A stretch of DNA of 7,838 bases, taken from contig JAFGSH010000087.1 in assembly GCA_016934695.1 (NCBI GenBank), forward strand, positions 1 through 7,838, in the 5' to 3' direction. The DNA is from Deltaproteobacteria bacterium. GTDB lineage: Bacteria; Desulfobacterota; Syntrophia; Syntrophales; UBA2210. A model generated the notes under the pieces. That model was given only the letters and a program-made list of their open reading frames with translations. It was not told the origin of the DNA and did no database searches. The translations under genes were made by a program, and so were the position numbers. Of this stretch, positions 7,462 through 7,838 are shown one piece after another (the first letter of the stretch is position 1; each line of letters opens with the position of its first letter).

Positions 7462-7838
7462 ATGAAGACGACGATGCATACCACCATCCAGGTTCCGGGG
7501 TTCTCGGGGAATTCGGTTGCCTCCGGGATCAAGAGCGGAGGGGGGAGGGATCTTGCCCTGATCTTTTCGGAGGTCCCCGCCATGGCGGCGGGTGTCTTCA
7601 CCACCAATCGTTTCAAGGCGGCCCCGGTCATCCTCGATCTGGAGCGGATCAAAGGCGGCCGAAGTCAGGCCGTTGTTATTAACAGCGGCAATGCCAATGC
7701 GGCGACCGGCGAAGAGGGGTACCGGGATGCCGTTGCCATGTCGAGGGCCATATCAGGGAGGATGGGGATAGAGGAAGGGCTTGTTCTCGTGGCCTCCACC
7801 GGCATCATCGGCGAGAGACTTCCTGTGGAAAAGATAAC
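7462..7838 (+). CDS. argJ: Bifunctional glutamate N-acetyltransferase / ornithine acetyltransferase, N-terminal part
   Basis: The open frame runs off the window end after 125 complete codons. ArgJ moves the acetyl group from N-acetylornithine to glutamate in the cyclic arginine pathway; some members also use acetyl-CoA. The sequence shows the family blocks GIKSGGGRDLALI (22-34), AAGVFTTNRFKAAPV (42-56), VVINSGNANAATG (71-83) and ASTGIIGERLPVEKI (111-125). T113 in the STG motif is the threonine at which the precursor cleaves itself into alpha and beta chains and which acts as nucleophile, so the site looks intact. The ATG at 7462 has AGGTGA (7451-7456) 5 bases upstream; a GTG at 7459 is also in frame. 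The ribosome-binding site overlaps the secA stop codon, which points to co-transcription and probable translational coupling with secA. Whether it also has acetylglutamate synthase activity cannot be told from this part. Confidence 0.95.
   Translation, partial: MKTTMHTTIQVPGFSGNSVASGIKSGGGRDLALIFSEVPAMAAGVFTTNRFKAAPVILDLERIKGGRSQAVVINSGNANAATGEEGYRDAVAMSRAISGRMGIEEGLVLVASTGIIGERLPVEKI

Overview
The window reads as ordinary chromosomal sequence from a GC-rich Gram-negative bacterium. The gene set fits an anaerobic Desulfobacterota ('Deltaproteobacteria') lineage: a two-subunit biotin-dependent carboxylase, an M23 peptidase with an N-terminal membrane anchor, secA and argJ in a row. This placement is inferred from remembered protein similarity and gene order, not from a search. 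Every gene is on the + strand. I see no tRNA, rRNA, CRISPR array, insertion sequence, attachment site or sign of recent transfer.

Layout. Bases 1-174 hold the C-terminal end of a macrodomain protein. A 140-base gap follows. Its first part (175-247) holds nothing I can name, and its second part carries a good sigma70-type promoter (TTGACA, 17 bases, TAGCAT at 248-276). That promoter should drive a two-gene carboxylase operon: a biotin carboxylase subunit (315-1772), then a fused carboxyltransferase and biotin-carrier subunit (1799-3739). Together they form a split, pyruvate-carboxylase-type enzyme. The first subunit loads CO2 onto biotin at K609 of the second, whose own carboxyltransferase domain then moves it to an acceptor, probably pyruvate.

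Bases 3740-3943 (204 bases) hold no gene. They contain a second promoter candidate (3756-3783) and a long leader with inverted repeats ahead of a membrane-anchored M23 peptidase (3944-4852). A strong intrinsic terminator (4893-4922) follows and ends only 11 bases before secA (4934-7456). The bifunctional ornithine acetyltransferase gene argJ (7462 to the window edge) follows secA after 5 bases, so the two are very probably co-transcribed.

Three start codons differ from the longest open frame, on ribosome-binding-site or homology grounds: 1799 rather than 1793, 3944 rather than 3929, and 4934 rather than 4931. I found no new multi-gene system. The points most worth a second look are the divergent active site of the carboxyltransferase subunit and the terminator placed against the secA start.
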